From positions 1 to 64,000 of the forward strand of contig JAJEDN010000072.1 in the NCBI GenBank assembly GCA_022821495.1: a stretch of DNA of 64,000 bases, written 5' to 3'. Below are positions 1 through 8,779 of the stretch, in pieces. Below the pieces are notes generated by a model, which saw only the letters and a program-made list of their open reading frames with translations, had not been told where the DNA came from and ran no database searches. The stretch is from Candidatus Poribacteria bacterium. GTDB lineage: Bacteria > Poribacteria > WGA-4E > WGA-3G. The position numbers were made by a program, and so were the translations under genes. Each line of letters begins with the position of its first letter. Within the stretch, counting starts at the first letter, position 1.

Positions 1-2
1 CA

Positions 3-62
3 AATGGCGGTGGCATCATTTTCTGCCAAGTTCAAGCGAAAAACAAACTCACAGAATATTAG
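3..62 (+). CDS. C-terminal end of an unidentified protein (partial)
   Basis: An open frame enters from the left edge and stops at TAG. It encodes about 19 residues beginning NGGGIIFCQVQAKNKL. The Gly-rich turn followed by a beta strand (GGGIIFCQV) looks like the last strand of a secreted carbohydrate-active or beta-sandwich protein, but this is only an impression. A second frame is open from base 1 to a TAA at 109-111 and gives a less protein-like sequence, so the frame assignment is not certain. No function is assigned. Confidence 0.35.
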   Translation, partial: NGGGIIFCQVQAKNKLTEY

Positions 63-190
63 CACCGATTTTCAACCCGATACGACACTGCCTTTCGACA
101 AGGCAGCATAAACTTTACAATATCGTCCAAACTTTAGTATACTTAAAACAAAAATGTTAGGGTGGGATCCGCAATCCCAGCCAGACACGT

Positions 191-264
191 GCCGGTGTAG
201 CTCAGTGGTTTAGAGCACACGACTCATAATCGTGCTGTCCGGAGTTCGACTCTCCGCACCGGCA
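191..264 (+). tRNA. tRNA with CAT anticodon, probably tRNA-Ile2
   Basis: A complete cloverleaf is visible: a 7-bp acceptor stem (GCCGGTG with CACCGGC), D stem GCTC/GAGC, anticodon stem CACGA/TCGTG with loop CTCATAA (anticodon CAT at 225-227), and T stem CGGAG/CTCCG with loop TTCGACT. Discriminator A is at 264 and no CCA is encoded. CAT fits either elongator Met or Ile2. The core CGACTCATAATCG matches what I recall of E. coli tRNA-Ile2 better than tRNA-Met, and the next gene is tilS, whose enzyme turns C34 of tRNA-Ile2 into lysidine. Confidence 0.9.
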
Positions 265-340
265 TTGCTTCTTTTGACACAGTTAACAACCCAGTTAACA
301 TTTAAACGACAAAACTTGCTGTCAAAAATAGGCATACCCC

Positions 341-1783
341 ATGACAGTCGACTTCGTACAACAGATGCACCGTTTCATCGTGCAGCATAAGATGATTGAG
401 GACAGCGAGACAGTGCTCGTGGCAGTCTCAGGCGGCGCGGATTCGCTTGCACTTCTGTATGGGTTGCATGCTTTACGTTCGCGACTCAATTGCCAACTCC
501 ACGTCGTGCATTTAAATCACTGCCTCCGGACGGAGGCAGATGTAGATGCCGAATGTGTGCAACGGCACGCAGCAGATTTGGCGGTGCCTTGCACTGTTCA
601 ACGTGCCGAAGTGCCGCGGTTGGTAAAACAGTGGAAACTCTCTGTAGAGGCAGCAGGACGAAAGGCGCGCTATCAGTTTTACGAATCTGTTTGTACGGAA
701 GTGAGTGCCACTAAAGTTGCCTTAGGACACCATCAAGACGATATCGCTGAAACTGTTTTGATGAACCTTATTCGCGGGAGCGGGACCTCTGGATTAAAAG
801 GCATCGTACCTGTCAGAGACATTAAGTTCATCCGTCCACTCGTTCGATCAACACGGCAACAGATTGAGGCGTTTCTGACATCAATAGGGGTTACACCCCA
901 ACAAGACACAACCAATACAGATGTTAATTACCTTCGGAACCGCGTGCGCCATGAATTGATCCCGCAACTTGCGTGTGATTATAATCCGAATATTAAGACC
1001 GGATTAAGTCGTACTGCCGACGTGTTGGGCGCTGAATCGGAATACCTTGATACCGCCGCACGAAAAGCATTTGAGACGTGCCGGATACAAAGTCCTCACA
1101 AGAACGTTGTACTGGATCGGGTGAAATTCCGACAATATCACATCGCATTACAGAGACGGATGCTCCGGCAAAGCACCTTTGAAATATTGGGTGACATGAA
1201 CGACCTCTATTTCGCACATTGTGAAGCGATGCTAAACCTTATTGAAGCGGATACGCCGAACACCGTGTTGGCACTTCCGAACGATTTGCGATTTCGGCGT
1301 GCATATCAGCAGCTCATCTTTGAAAGAAAACCGGTTGAAATCGAAAGTTTCGCTTATCCAGTCACGACTGTTGGTAAAACGTCTATAGCAATTTTAAATA
1401 CAGAAATTACTGCTGAATTGGGTGATGTTGAGCCCCCTTGGACACTTGCATTACCTGATGGCAAGTTTGAAGCAATATTTGACTATGAAAAGATAAGGAA
1501 GGTGTTTGCCAAACCGTCTTCAGAAACAGTTCCGCTTACAGTGCGTAATCGGCAGCAAGGCGACCGGTTCCAGCCCTATGGTATGCGGGGAACGAAAAAG
1601 ATTAAGGATTTTTTGATAGATGCCAAGGTGCCTCGCTACGAACGCGATAGCATTCCACTGCTTGTTTGTGGCAATCAGATTCTGTGGATCATCGGTTACA
1701 CAACCAGCGACACCTTCAAAATTGAATCCGACACTCGGCAATACCTTTACCTACGTTATGCCAGCAACGAAACCTCATCCTGA
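341..1783 (+). CDS. tilS: tRNA(Ile)-lysidine synthase TilS
   Basis: Cytoplasmic ATP-dependent enzyme that converts C34 of the CAU-anticodon tRNA-Ile to lysidine so that it reads AUA. The PP-loop motif SGGADS is at residues 30-35, and HHQDDIAET, typical of the family, lies near residue 130. The C-terminal TilS domain shows RNRQQGDRF followed by KIKDFLIDAKVP. At 480 residues it has the long, two-domain bacterial form. It overlaps hpt by 26 bp, the usual tilS-hpt pairing, so the two are probably co-transcribed and translationally coupled. A CAT tRNA lies 76 bp upstream. Confidence 0.95.
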   Translation: MTVDFVQQMHRFIVQHKMIEDSETVLVAVSGGADSLALLYGLHALRSRLNCQLHVVHLNHCLRTEADVDAECVQRHAADLAVPCTVQRAEVPRLVKQWKLSVEAAGRKARYQFYESVCTEVSATKVALGHHQDDIAETVLMNLIRGSGTSGLKGIVPVRDIKFIRPLVRSTRQQIEAFLTSIGVTPQQDTTNTDVNYLRNRVRHELIPQLACDYNPNIKTGLSRTADVLGAESEYLDTAARKAFETCRIQSPHKNVVLDRVKFRQYHIALQRRMLRQSTFEILGDMNDLYFAHCEAMLNLIEADTPNTVLALPNDLRFRRAYQQLIFERKPVEIESFAYPVTTVGKTSIAILNTEITAELGDVEPPWTLALPDGKFEAIFDYEKIRKVFAKPSSETVPLTVRNRQQGDRFQPYGMRGTKKIKDFLIDAKVPRYERDSIPLLVCGNQILWIIGYTTSDTFKIESDTRQYLYLRYASNETSS

Positions 1784-2321
1784 ATCCGTTCTCATCTCCG
1801 AATCCTGTCTTCAGAACCGAATTCGTGAACTTGGCGCACAAATTTCTACCGATTACCAAAACCAAGAGTTAGTCCTACTCGGTGTACTCAGGGGCAGTGT
1901 GCTATTTTTTTCAGACCTCGCGCGTGCAATATCTGCGACGGGTCCCCCTAATCCCGATTGTGGTGTCCGGGTCCGATTTGAATTCGTGCAACTCATGAGT
2001 TACCACGAAAGCACGAAGCCATCAAAAGTGCAACTCATTCGCGGCGGTAGTAATTACCTTGAACACCAGCACGTTCTCATCGTCGAAGATATTGTTGACA
2101 CCGGACAGACTTTGAAGTTTCTCCGTGAACACCTCGGAACCCTGAACCCTAAAACCGTTAAGGTATGCACACTGCTTGACAAACCTTCTCAACGTCAAGT
2201 CCCAGTTACCATCGACTACACAGGTTTTCAGATTCCAGATACCTTTGTCGTCGGATACGGACTTGATTATGCACAGCAGTATCGAAATTTACCCTATATT
2301 GCTCTGTTGAAATCGACTTAA
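1758..2321 (+). CDS. hpt: Hypoxanthine phosphoribosyltransferase
   Basis: Purine salvage enzyme that transfers phosphoribosyl from PRPP to hypoxanthine or guanine. The PRPP-binding signature VLIVEDIVDTGQT spans about residues 106-118 and the VLRGSVLFFSDLAR segment, typical of bacterial Hpt, is near residue 43. I start the gene at the ATG at 1758, giving 187 residues, the usual length. The frame is open further upstream, but that part lies within tilS and encodes no Hpt-like sequence. The overlap with tilS suggests translational coupling. Confidence 0.93.
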   Translation: MPATKPHPESVLISESCLQNRIRELGAQISTDYQNQELVLLGVLRGSVLFFSDLARAISATGPPNPDCGVRVRFEFVQLMSYHESTKPSKVQLIRGGSNYLEHQHVLIVEDIVDTGQTLKFLREHLGTLNPKTVKVCTLLDKPSQRQVPVTIDYTGFQIPDTFVVGYGLDYAQQYRNLPYIALLKST

Positions 2322-2365
2322 TTACCTTAATATTCAGTAAAAACGCTTTTTCTCTAAATAATTAA

Positions 2366-2394
2366 TTGACAAAAAATCATATATTTGCTATAAT
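2366..2394 (+). promoter_or_regulatory. Sigma-70 type promoter for the diheme cytochrome gene
   Basis: TTGACA at 2366-2371 and TATAAT at 2389-2394 are both perfect consensus hexamers separated by 17 bp. A transcript would start near 2401, and a ribosome binding site AAGGAG follows at 2417-2422. This is the clearest promoter in the window and suggests strong, constitutive expression of the cytochrome gene downstream. Confidence 0.8.
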
Positions 2395-2429
2395 TTTACA
2401 GATAATACATCATTTAAAGGAGATTTATG

Positions 2430-3212
2430 ATGCGTAAATTCGTTTCGTTTGCCCTATGTGGCGTTTTGATCGCGGCATTCATCCTTTTCACACACGCACA
2501 AATGTCGGACAAAGCGCAACTGGGGCGCGAACTTTTTCACGATCCAACCTTCAAAGGGACAATCAAACCAGGTAAAACAAAAGGGTACGCTACTGGACTT
2601 AGCTGCGCAAACTGCCACGCAGATTTTGATGACACAGCAAATCCAGATGGTGTCATTCGCGCCGGACATAGTGTTGTCGGTGTCCCACACCGTGGTGAGG
2701 CCAAAGGCGGGATGATTAAAGCTGCAGATTTTGCGCGCGCAGCGGGCGGCGGCGGCTTCTGCTATCAACATTTCTTACATCGAATTCCTGGACCTGAAGT
2801 TGATCCGACCGCAATTCCAGAAGAACATGCCGAAGCACTCATGGCTTATTTTGAAGCCATCTCCGGTGATAATAAGGGCCCCCAGTTTGAAATAGCAATG
2901 CTCGATGACGATGCGAAAAAGGCTGCAGGTGAAAAACTTGCTGCAATGAGCGGCGATGCTGAGAATGGATGGCAACTTTTCGGACGCGCCTGCGTCGTTT
3001 GCCACCCGTCCCCTTACAAAGCCGGTATTGGCCCGCGGCTTGTCGGCACCAGAGCACCTCGCAACATTGATGCAGCAGTCTTGCGCTGGGCAACTAAAAT
3101 TCGTGGGGGTGGTACGCTTATGCCGTTCTACGCCCCTGACATCCTCAGCGACCAAGATATCGCTGACATTCTCGCGTTTGCACGTCAAGAATTAGAGAAC
3201 GCTGGAAAATAA
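2430..3212 (+). CDS. Secreted diheme cytochrome c
   Basis: Periplasmic electron carrier or the cytochrome subunit of an unknown oxidoreductase. An N-terminal signal peptide (FALCGVLIAAFILF, ending near HAQ) is followed by two heme sites, CANCH at residues 59-63 and CVVCH at 188-192. The second domain ends with a likely Met ligand in TLMPFYAP, then DQDIADILAFARQ, typical of mono-heme cytochrome c folds. LGRELFHDP near the start resembles di-heme cytochrome c/peroxidase-type proteins, but full peroxidase features are lacking. Of two adjacent ATGs, 2430 sits 7 nt from AAGGAG and is preferred to 2427. It has its own promoter and is not linked to neighbours. Confidence 0.85.
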   Translation: MRKFVSFALCGVLIAAFILFTHAQMSDKAQLGRELFHDPTFKGTIKPGKTKGYATGLSCANCHADFDDTANPDGVIRAGHSVVGVPHRGEAKGGMIKAADFARAAGGGGFCYQHFLHRIPGPEVDPTAIPEEHAEALMAYFEAISGDNKGPQFEIAMLDDDAKKAAGEKLAAMSGDAENGWQLFGRACVVCHPSPYKAGIGPRLVGTRAPRNIDAAVLRWATKIRGGGTLMPFYAPDILSDQDIADILAFARQELENAGK

Positions 3213-3444
3213 CCATAATTCAGGCTGGGACACAGACTTCCCAGCCAAATTTTCATTGTATTCAACTTATCGGTTTCTGTAACCAACTCTCTTCACTATG
3301 CGTTAGTGTTAGTAATAAAAAGTCTTAATTTGATCGTTTAGGGTGTAGTTTGCCAACCCGTTCAGTTCTTAGCTTATCTAAAGACTTTGAACACAGAACA
3401 CATCAGTATTTCACCCAATCCGAACATGAAGAGAGGATGGTATC

Positions 3445-3990
3445 ATGAGAGTATCTCGAATCAATATACTTTTCTACTCGTCCTTGGTAGGTATTTACAT
3501 TCTCCTCACAGGTCTTGTATTAAGTTTAGCGAGCTGCGGTGGTAGCAACCTGAAGAATCCTGTATCAGAAGACGTTACAACGGAAGAAGGCAGTGAAGCT
3601 ACAGATGGTGTTATCGAACTCACACAAGTCTCAAGTGTAGAGGCACCAGAGCAAGTTAGCGATCTTGACGTACAAATTACCGTTACGAAAAAAACGGTGA
3701 AACCTGGTGAAAACGTAGAACTGACCGCTTCCTTGAAAGGCGTTAGAGGTACCAGTGTCACACTGAACTGGCTGAATATCACCCAGTTCGGGGAACTTTC
3801 CGCCTCCAGCGAAAATCCTGTTACTTGGACCGCACCTCAGACACTAAATGGGGAAAATGTTCGAGTCGAAGTTATTCAACTTGTTGTGACTGTGATTAGC
3901 GAGGTTGTTTCAGTCGGGTCCTCTGGAATTGAAACCGATACACAAATTTTTACAGACACGAAAAATGTCTTGCTGACCGTTAGAAATTAG
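3445..3990 (+). CDS. Hypothetical lipoprotein
   Basis: 181 residues that I do not recognise as a named family. A type II signal peptide ends in the lipobox LASC (Cys31), followed by GGS, so the protein is probably lipid-anchored. The mature part is acidic, Thr/Val/Glu-rich and lacks cysteines. Alternating beta-strand patterns such as VELTASLKG and VTWTAPQTL suggest an Ig-like or Big-type beta sandwich in the range 60-180. A Shine-Dalgarno-like GAGAGGA precedes the start. No functional inference is possible beyond envelope location. Confidence 0.7.
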   Translation: MRVSRINILFYSSLVGIYILLTGLVLSLASCGGSNLKNPVSEDVTTEEGSEATDGVIELTQVSSVEAPEQVSDLDVQITVTKKTVKPGENVELTASLKGVRGTSVTLNWLNITQFGELSASSENPVTWTAPQTLNGENVRVEVIQLVVTVISEVVSVGSSGIETDTQIFTDTKNVLLTVRN

Positions 3991-4084
3991 TTAATAGCCG
4001 CAAATTCTGTATAAGTGAGCAGCATCTGCTCAAGTTTCCACAGAATTGCCTCTGTTTTGTATTGTTAAGCTGTTAAGGGACCAA

Positions 4085-4873
4085 ATGAATAGAAGGTTAA
4101 TTCACATTTTTATAGCTGTTTTGTCTGTAGTGGTACTTTCTGAAGCGCCCCTCGCTGCGGGTGTTCAGCAACACCTCGTCCAGAAAGGTGAAACCTTATC
4201 GGAGATCGCACAGAAATATAAAGTACCGCTCAAATCGATTATCCAAGCGAACAGCATTAAGTCGGCACACCGCATACAGATTGGGAAGACGCTTCGTATA
4301 CCAGGAAACGCCTTCGGTCTCAGTGAAATCCTCTATCAGGTTAAACCGGGAGACACCTTGATCGGTATTGCCCGGCTTCATAACGTTGAATGGAAGGTTT
4401 TACAGAAAATCAACGGTATATCTTCGCCTCGCTACCTACAAATTGGCACAGAAATTCGGATTCCACACGATGGGAGTCTCGGCTTTATAAGCCCACTTCG
4501 GGTACCTTTAGTTGTTACATCAAAGTACGGCTATCGACCGCACCCTGTAACGGGCCGTTACCAGTTTCATAAAGGTATAGACTTCCGTGCCGCTACTGGT
4601 ACACGCGTCTACGCCTCTAAAGGTGGCAGAGTCATTTTCGCCGGACGAAAAGGTGGCTACGGGAAAATCATCGGTATAGAACACGAAGGCAATTTCACGA
4701 CATGGTACGGACATCTGTCGCGCATCAAGGTAAAAACCGGGCAAACTGTAAACACGGGGAAAGTCATTGGTTTATCTGGAAACACTGGTATATCAACGGG
4801 TCCCCATTTACACTTTGAAATCAGGTACAAAGGTAGAAGTGAAAAACCAACCAATCACCTTTCTATACCGTAA
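4085..4873 (+). CDS. LysM-LysM-M23 murein endopeptidase
   Basis: Secreted peptidoglycan hydrolase or hydrolase activator of the NlpD/EnvC kind. After a signal peptide (residues 1-25) come two LysM peptidoglycan-binding domains (about 29-73 and 83-127) and an M23 domain from about 155. Zinc ligands are visible: H162 and D166 in HKGIDF, and H243 in HLHFEI. The catalytic set is therefore complete, unlike degenerate NlpD. The ATG at 4085 has AAGGGA just upstream and begins directly with the signal peptide. The last 35 bp overlap the start of the next cell-wall gene, suggesting an operon. Confidence 0.9.
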   Translation: MNRRLIHIFIAVLSVVVLSEAPLAAGVQQHLVQKGETLSEIAQKYKVPLKSIIQANSIKSAHRIQIGKTLRIPGNAFGLSEILYQVKPGDTLIGIARLHNVEWKVLQKINGISSPRYLQIGTEIRIPHDGSLGFISPLRVPLVVTSKYGYRPHPVTGRYQFHKGIDFRAATGTRVYASKGGRVIFAGRKGGYGKIIGIEHEGNFTTWYGHLSRIKVKTGQTVNTGKVIGLSGNTGISTGPHLHFEIRYKGRSEKPTNHLSIP

Positions 4874-6314
4874 ACGCGGGCTGCTACTCATAGCAACTGT
4901 TTGTTTCTTATTGGCGTACTTTCTCGGTCAAAAAAGCACACTATCAGACCCACTCAACCTGAGACCTGAAGTCGGTGCGCGCGGGATCGGGTTGGGGGGT
5001 GCTTTTATTACCAGCACAGATGACGCAACCAGTCCGCTCTGGAACCCTGCTGGGCTTGCTGCACTACAACGTGGAAACCTCACCTATGACCTGTCCCAAG
5101 GTGCAGTCTCCCTCGCTTATCCTATCAAATCTATCGGCACATTCGGTGTAAATTTCCTCGATTTAAATAGTAGCGATCGTTTTCTATTAGATCATACCGC
5201 AAATCCGATTGGCAGCTTTGAACTCGGCAACAATCAGGCACTCCTCTCTTATGCGAGGAAATTGGGTCCTTTGCAACTCGGTGCCAGCACAGGATATAGC
5301 CGCGCGCCTTACTATGGTAGTCTTTGGGCACGAAATTATGATGTGGGTCTCCTGGCAGAAATTAACGATCATCTCGCCTTTGGAATGCGGGCACGTGATA
5401 TCTCCGGCGTAACCATTCGACATAAAGATGGACAGGTTTTACAAACCTTTGACCAGCAATTTGCCATCGGTGCTGTCCTCATACCGCACCCAATTATTCG
5501 ATGGCACAATCGCTTAGATATCATGCCCTCTTGCTTTGGGACAAGTTTAGAAATAGGAAATCAAACATTCTCTGCCCGCGTTGGATCAACATTTACCTTC
5601 AACGATGAACTCCCATCTCAATCGTGGAGTGTAGGATTCTCACTCAATCAATTGGGAAAGCAGCTCCATTACACACTCCTTAATCAAGACAACCTTGAAT
5701 ATAAACACCTCGTCTCAATAGGTATGTCTTTTGGTGGAACACAACTTACCTCACAGAAGCCAGATGCAACCGCTCTAAGTCCATCGCAAGCACCAATATC
5801 CAAATCAACAACTGAAACGGAAAAAACAGAACAACCAAAACCCGCGCAGAAGGCTGTTCAAATAGTGAAGCAGTACAATATTGATGTAGAACTTATGCTC
5901 GCCATTATTCACGCCGAATCCAACTTTAATCCGATTGCTGTATCTAAAAACGGCGCAGGTGGATTGATGCAGATGATGCCCGGAACTGCCCGTGAGCTTG
6001 GACTCAAAGTGCCACAATATCAGGATAAACGGAAACCGAAACTTGATTCAAATATAGATGAACGGTTTAACCCATACAAAAACCTGCACGCCGGTTTAAC
6101 TTATTTCAGAATGCTTGCAGAGAAATATGAAGGTAATCTGACCTTAGCACTCGGCGCCTACAACGTCGGCCCCGGTAAGGTGAGATTAGCTGGGCCCCTT
6201 AACAGTAATGGTAAAAAGTATGCGAATAAGGTACTCAACCGCTACCAATACTATCGGGACAATGTAACACAAATGGAAACTGATCTCAAGCGGTTAGAAG
6301 CGGTATTAAACTAA
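4839..6314 (+). CDS. Outer-membrane beta-barrel fused to a lytic transglycosylase domain
   Basis: About 491 residues from a GTG start with an AGG just upstream. A signal anchor (GLLLIATVCFLLAYFLG) leads into a repetitive beta-strand region resembling the PorV/PorQ/TraF-like barrel family (GARGIGLGGAFI...DDATSPLWNPAGLA). After a Ser/Thr/Pro/Glu linker comes a Slt-type soluble lytic transglycosylase domain: HAESNFNP with catalytic Glu near residue 360, then GLMQMMPGTA and ALGAYNVGPG. It would cleave the glycan strand of murein. It overlaps the LysM-M23 peptidase gene by 35 bp; together they supply an endopeptidase and a glycan-cleaving activity. The start codon is inferred. Confidence 0.85.
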   Translation: MKNQPITFLYRKRGLLLIATVCFLLAYFLGQKSTLSDPLNLRPEVGARGIGLGGAFITSTDDATSPLWNPAGLAALQRGNLTYDLSQGAVSLAYPIKSIGTFGVNFLDLNSSDRFLLDHTANPIGSFELGNNQALLSYARKLGPLQLGASTGYSRAPYYGSLWARNYDVGLLAEINDHLAFGMRARDISGVTIRHKDGQVLQTFDQQFAIGAVLIPHPIIRWHNRLDIMPSCFGTSLEIGNQTFSARVGSTFTFNDELPSQSWSVGFSLNQLGKQLHYTLLNQDNLEYKHLVSIGMSFGGTQLTSQKPDATALSPSQAPISKSTTETEKTEQPKPAQKAVQIVKQYNIDVELMLAIIHAESNFNPIAVSKNGAGGLMQMMPGTARELGLKVPQYQDKRKPKLDSNIDERFNPYKNLHAGLTYFRMLAEKYEGNLTLALGAYNVGPGKVRLAGPLNSNGKKYANKVLNRYQYYRDNVTQMETDLKRLEAVLN

Positions 6315-6359
6315 GAAAAAACGTGCTTGCAAAATGCACTACGACTGCGAGAAACTGAT

Positions 6360-7616
6360 ATGGATAAAATTAGATTGGCAATCGTTGGATGTGGTGGGAT
6401 GGGACACCGGCACATGTATGGGTTAGCGGAACTCCATCAGGCAGGATGGGAACGTTTTAACCTTGTCGGCGCATGTGACCCTGTACTCGCTAATGCCGAG
6501 TCACTCGCTACACAAGCAGAGGAACGCTTCGGTGAAAAACCTGCCGTTGTTGGAAGCCTAGAAGAACTCGCTGAAATCGGTGTGGATGCTGTGGATGTGA
6601 CAACTACGCCGCCGTATCACCACACTGTCGCTATTGAAACCCTTGAACGCGGTTGGCATACCATGGTCGAAAAACCTATGGGGCTAACTGTCCGCGCGTG
6701 CAACCTCATTCGCCGCGCGGCTGATGCATCCGACGCAATCCTCAGTGTCGCAGAGAACTATCGGCGCGACCCAATGAATCGGCTCGCAAAAGCACTACTT
6801 GAGGCAGAGGTGATCGGCACACCGCGTTTCCTCATCCACCACGCAATCGGTGGAACAAACCGCATGCTTATCTCTGTCTGGCGACATCAGAAAGATCAAA
6901 GCGGTGTGTTGCTTGATGTCGGCGTTCACTATGCTGACATGATGGAGTATCTACTCGGCGAAGTTAATACTGTTTATGCACAAACCCGGCTCCACGAACC
7001 TATCCGGCATAATTCCGCCGCAGTGACCGGTGAATCCGGATCTAACCCCGCTGGTGTCTATACGAAATGGCAACGCGAGATGCCTGCCGAATTTGAGGCA
7101 ACAGCAGAGGACGCGGCTTACGCAACGCTGACTTTCAACAACGGCGTTGTCGGGCAATATATTGAGGATCATGGGGCGTGGGGACAAGGCAGCTGGCTCC
7201 GCAAAATTCACGGATCCCAAGGGTCTATGACGCTCCCCGGCGACCGAGGCGGAGGAATTATTACCCTTAATATTGATGGGCACGAAACGATTAACGACCA
7301 ACGGATTTTGGACCTCGTCCCAGACTTCCGCTTAGATGCTGTCACAGCTGACCTTTTCGGCGGCGACCGATTGTGGAACTACTCATTTACACAAGGTGAC
7401 GCAAAAAATATCGCTATGGAATACGGTGAATTTGCTGAAGTCATTGCTGGAAACAGGGAAGTTGAAGTCGATGGCTATCAAGGCACACGTTCCGTCGCGC
7501 TCTCCTACGCAATCCTTGAGTCCGGCGCGACGGGGCAAATTGTTCAGATGGATCAGATGCTAAATGAATCTATTAATACCTATCAACGCGAAATTGATGA
7601 AGGCTTAGGCATCTGA
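6360..7616 (+). CDS. Gfo/Idh/MocA family oxidoreductase
   Basis: NAD(P)-dependent dehydrogenase of sugars, inositols or related polyols. The Rossmann motif GCGGMGHRH is at about residues 10-18, and the family EKPMG motif, which carries the catalytic lysine, is near residue 104. The C-terminal domain (DVGVHYADMMEYLLG, about 190-205) holds the usual Asp/His pair. 418 residues, a little long for the family. I chose the ATG at 6360 because the Rossmann strand starts immediately after it. It is followed 21 bp later by another member of the same family, so the two probably act on one pathway. The substrate cannot be told. Confidence 0.88.
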   Translation: MDKIRLAIVGCGGMGHRHMYGLAELHQAGWERFNLVGACDPVLANAESLATQAEERFGEKPAVVGSLEELAEIGVDAVDVTTTPPYHHTVAIETLERGWHTMVEKPMGLTVRACNLIRRAADASDAILSVAENYRRDPMNRLAKALLEAEVIGTPRFLIHHAIGGTNRMLISVWRHQKDQSGVLLDVGVHYADMMEYLLGEVNTVYAQTRLHEPIRHNSAAVTGESGSNPAGVYTKWQREMPAEFEATAEDAAYATLTFNNGVVGQYIEDHGAWGQGSWLRKIHGSQGSMTLPGDRGGGIITLNIDGHETINDQRILDLVPDFRLDAVTADLFGGDRLWNYSFTQGDAKNIAMEYGEFAEVIAGNREVEVDGYQGTRSVALSYAILESGATGQIVQMDQMLNESINTYQREIDEGLGI

Positions 7617-7637
7617 TTTTAAAGGACAATCTGCACA

Positions 7638-8702
7638 ATGGAAAACACACATGAATTCGGAATCGGTTTAATCGGGCTGGGCATCGGGCAGCAGCATCTG
7701 CTCGGCTATCAACGCAGAGGGTTACGCGTCGCTGCAATCTGCGACAAAGACGCAACACGCCTTAACGAAACCGGCAATACATTCGGTATTGATAAAAGAT
7801 ACACCCGTATCGCTGACCTGATTGCCGATACCGATGTCGATGTCGTGGACATGGCGGTGCAACCGTGGATCCGTTCTCCTATCGTCAAAGCCGCAGCCGA
7901 AGCAGGAAAACACATCCTCTGTCAAAAACCGTTTTCAATGTCAATGCAACAAGCCGTTGAGATGGTAGAAACCTGTGAGCAGCACAACGTGCAACTCATA
8001 GTGAACCAAAACTCCTGCTTTGTTCCCGGCTTCCTCGCCATTGAACCTTATATCAACGCTGAACACCTCGGCGAAATCTACCATGTCTCCATAACCTGCA
8101 ACGGATTTTACACCGAATTCCCTGAACGCCACTTAATCCCCGCGATGCAAGTACACCATATCGGGCTCGTCCACAAGTGGTTCGGTGAATACGAGAGCGT
8201 CTACTGTCAAGCACACGGACACAACCGATCTATTGAAGCCGGAGAAACTGTATCTACCGCGCTCTTCAAAAGCCGTAGTGGTATACAAGGTTTGCTTTCC
8301 TGTAACTGGGCATTCCTTGCTGATTCCGGACGCAACTTGCAACATCCACACGAGGAAATCCGAATTCAAGGCACCAAAGGTGCTATCTACGGAAACAGCA
8401 ACGACATGACGATTCACCTCACGGAGCCAGAAGTACGTGACATTAAACCTTCGATAGAGGGAACATGGTTTCCCGACGCTTTCGGGAACGTGATGGCGCA
8501 CTTTCTGAGATGCTTACAAACAGGCGAAAAACCGATAACGGATGGTCGGGATAATCTACACGTTGTCCAGACGATATTTGCCATGCACCAGTCCGCCACA
8601 TCAGGAAAAGTCGTTATGCTTGATGATATTTCACTGGATGGCGATTATGACCTGAGTCCACATCCTGTCCATAGCGCGCATGATACCACCATTTTACAAT
8701 GA
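7638..8702 (+). CDS. Gfo/Idh/MocA family oxidoreductase
   Basis: 354 residues. The nucleotide-binding motif GLGIGQQH is near residue 15 and the catalytic-Lys motif appears as CQKPF near residue 95, the Q-for-E variant found in several branches. The C-terminal substrate-binding domain contains VHHIGLVHKWFG. AAAGGA lies 12-17 nt upstream of the ATG. It is transcribed with the Gfo/Idh/MocA gene before it. The two are distinct subfamilies, which suggests successive or alternative oxidation steps on a sugar derivative rather than a recent duplication. Confidence 0.87.
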   Translation: MENTHEFGIGLIGLGIGQQHLLGYQRRGLRVAAICDKDATRLNETGNTFGIDKRYTRIADLIADTDVDVVDMAVQPWIRSPIVKAAAEAGKHILCQKPFSMSMQQAVEMVETCEQHNVQLIVNQNSCFVPGFLAIEPYINAEHLGEIYHVSITCNGFYTEFPERHLIPAMQVHHIGLVHKWFGEYESVYCQAHGHNRSIEAGETVSTALFKSRSGIQGLLSCNWAFLADSGRNLQHPHEEIRIQGTKGAIYGNSNDMTIHLTEPEVRDIKPSIEGTWFPDAFGNVMAHFLRCLQTGEKPITDGRDNLHVVQTIFAMHQSATSGKVVMLDDISLDGDYDLSPHPVHSAHDTTILQ

Positions 8703-8779
8703 CCCCACGATAAGCAGACCATAATTCTGATGCATCGGACGGTGCCCATTTAATACTGCTGTTCTGTTCCACCTATTGC

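Noticed and set aside
4046..4084. ATG at 4046 as the start of the LysM-M23 gene
   Set aside because: It would place 13 odd residues ahead of a good signal peptide; the 4085 ATG has a better ribosome site.
6360..8702. Duplication of one Gfo/Idh/MocA gene
   Set aside because: The two neighbours have different motif variants and little sequence in common, so they are separate subfamilies.
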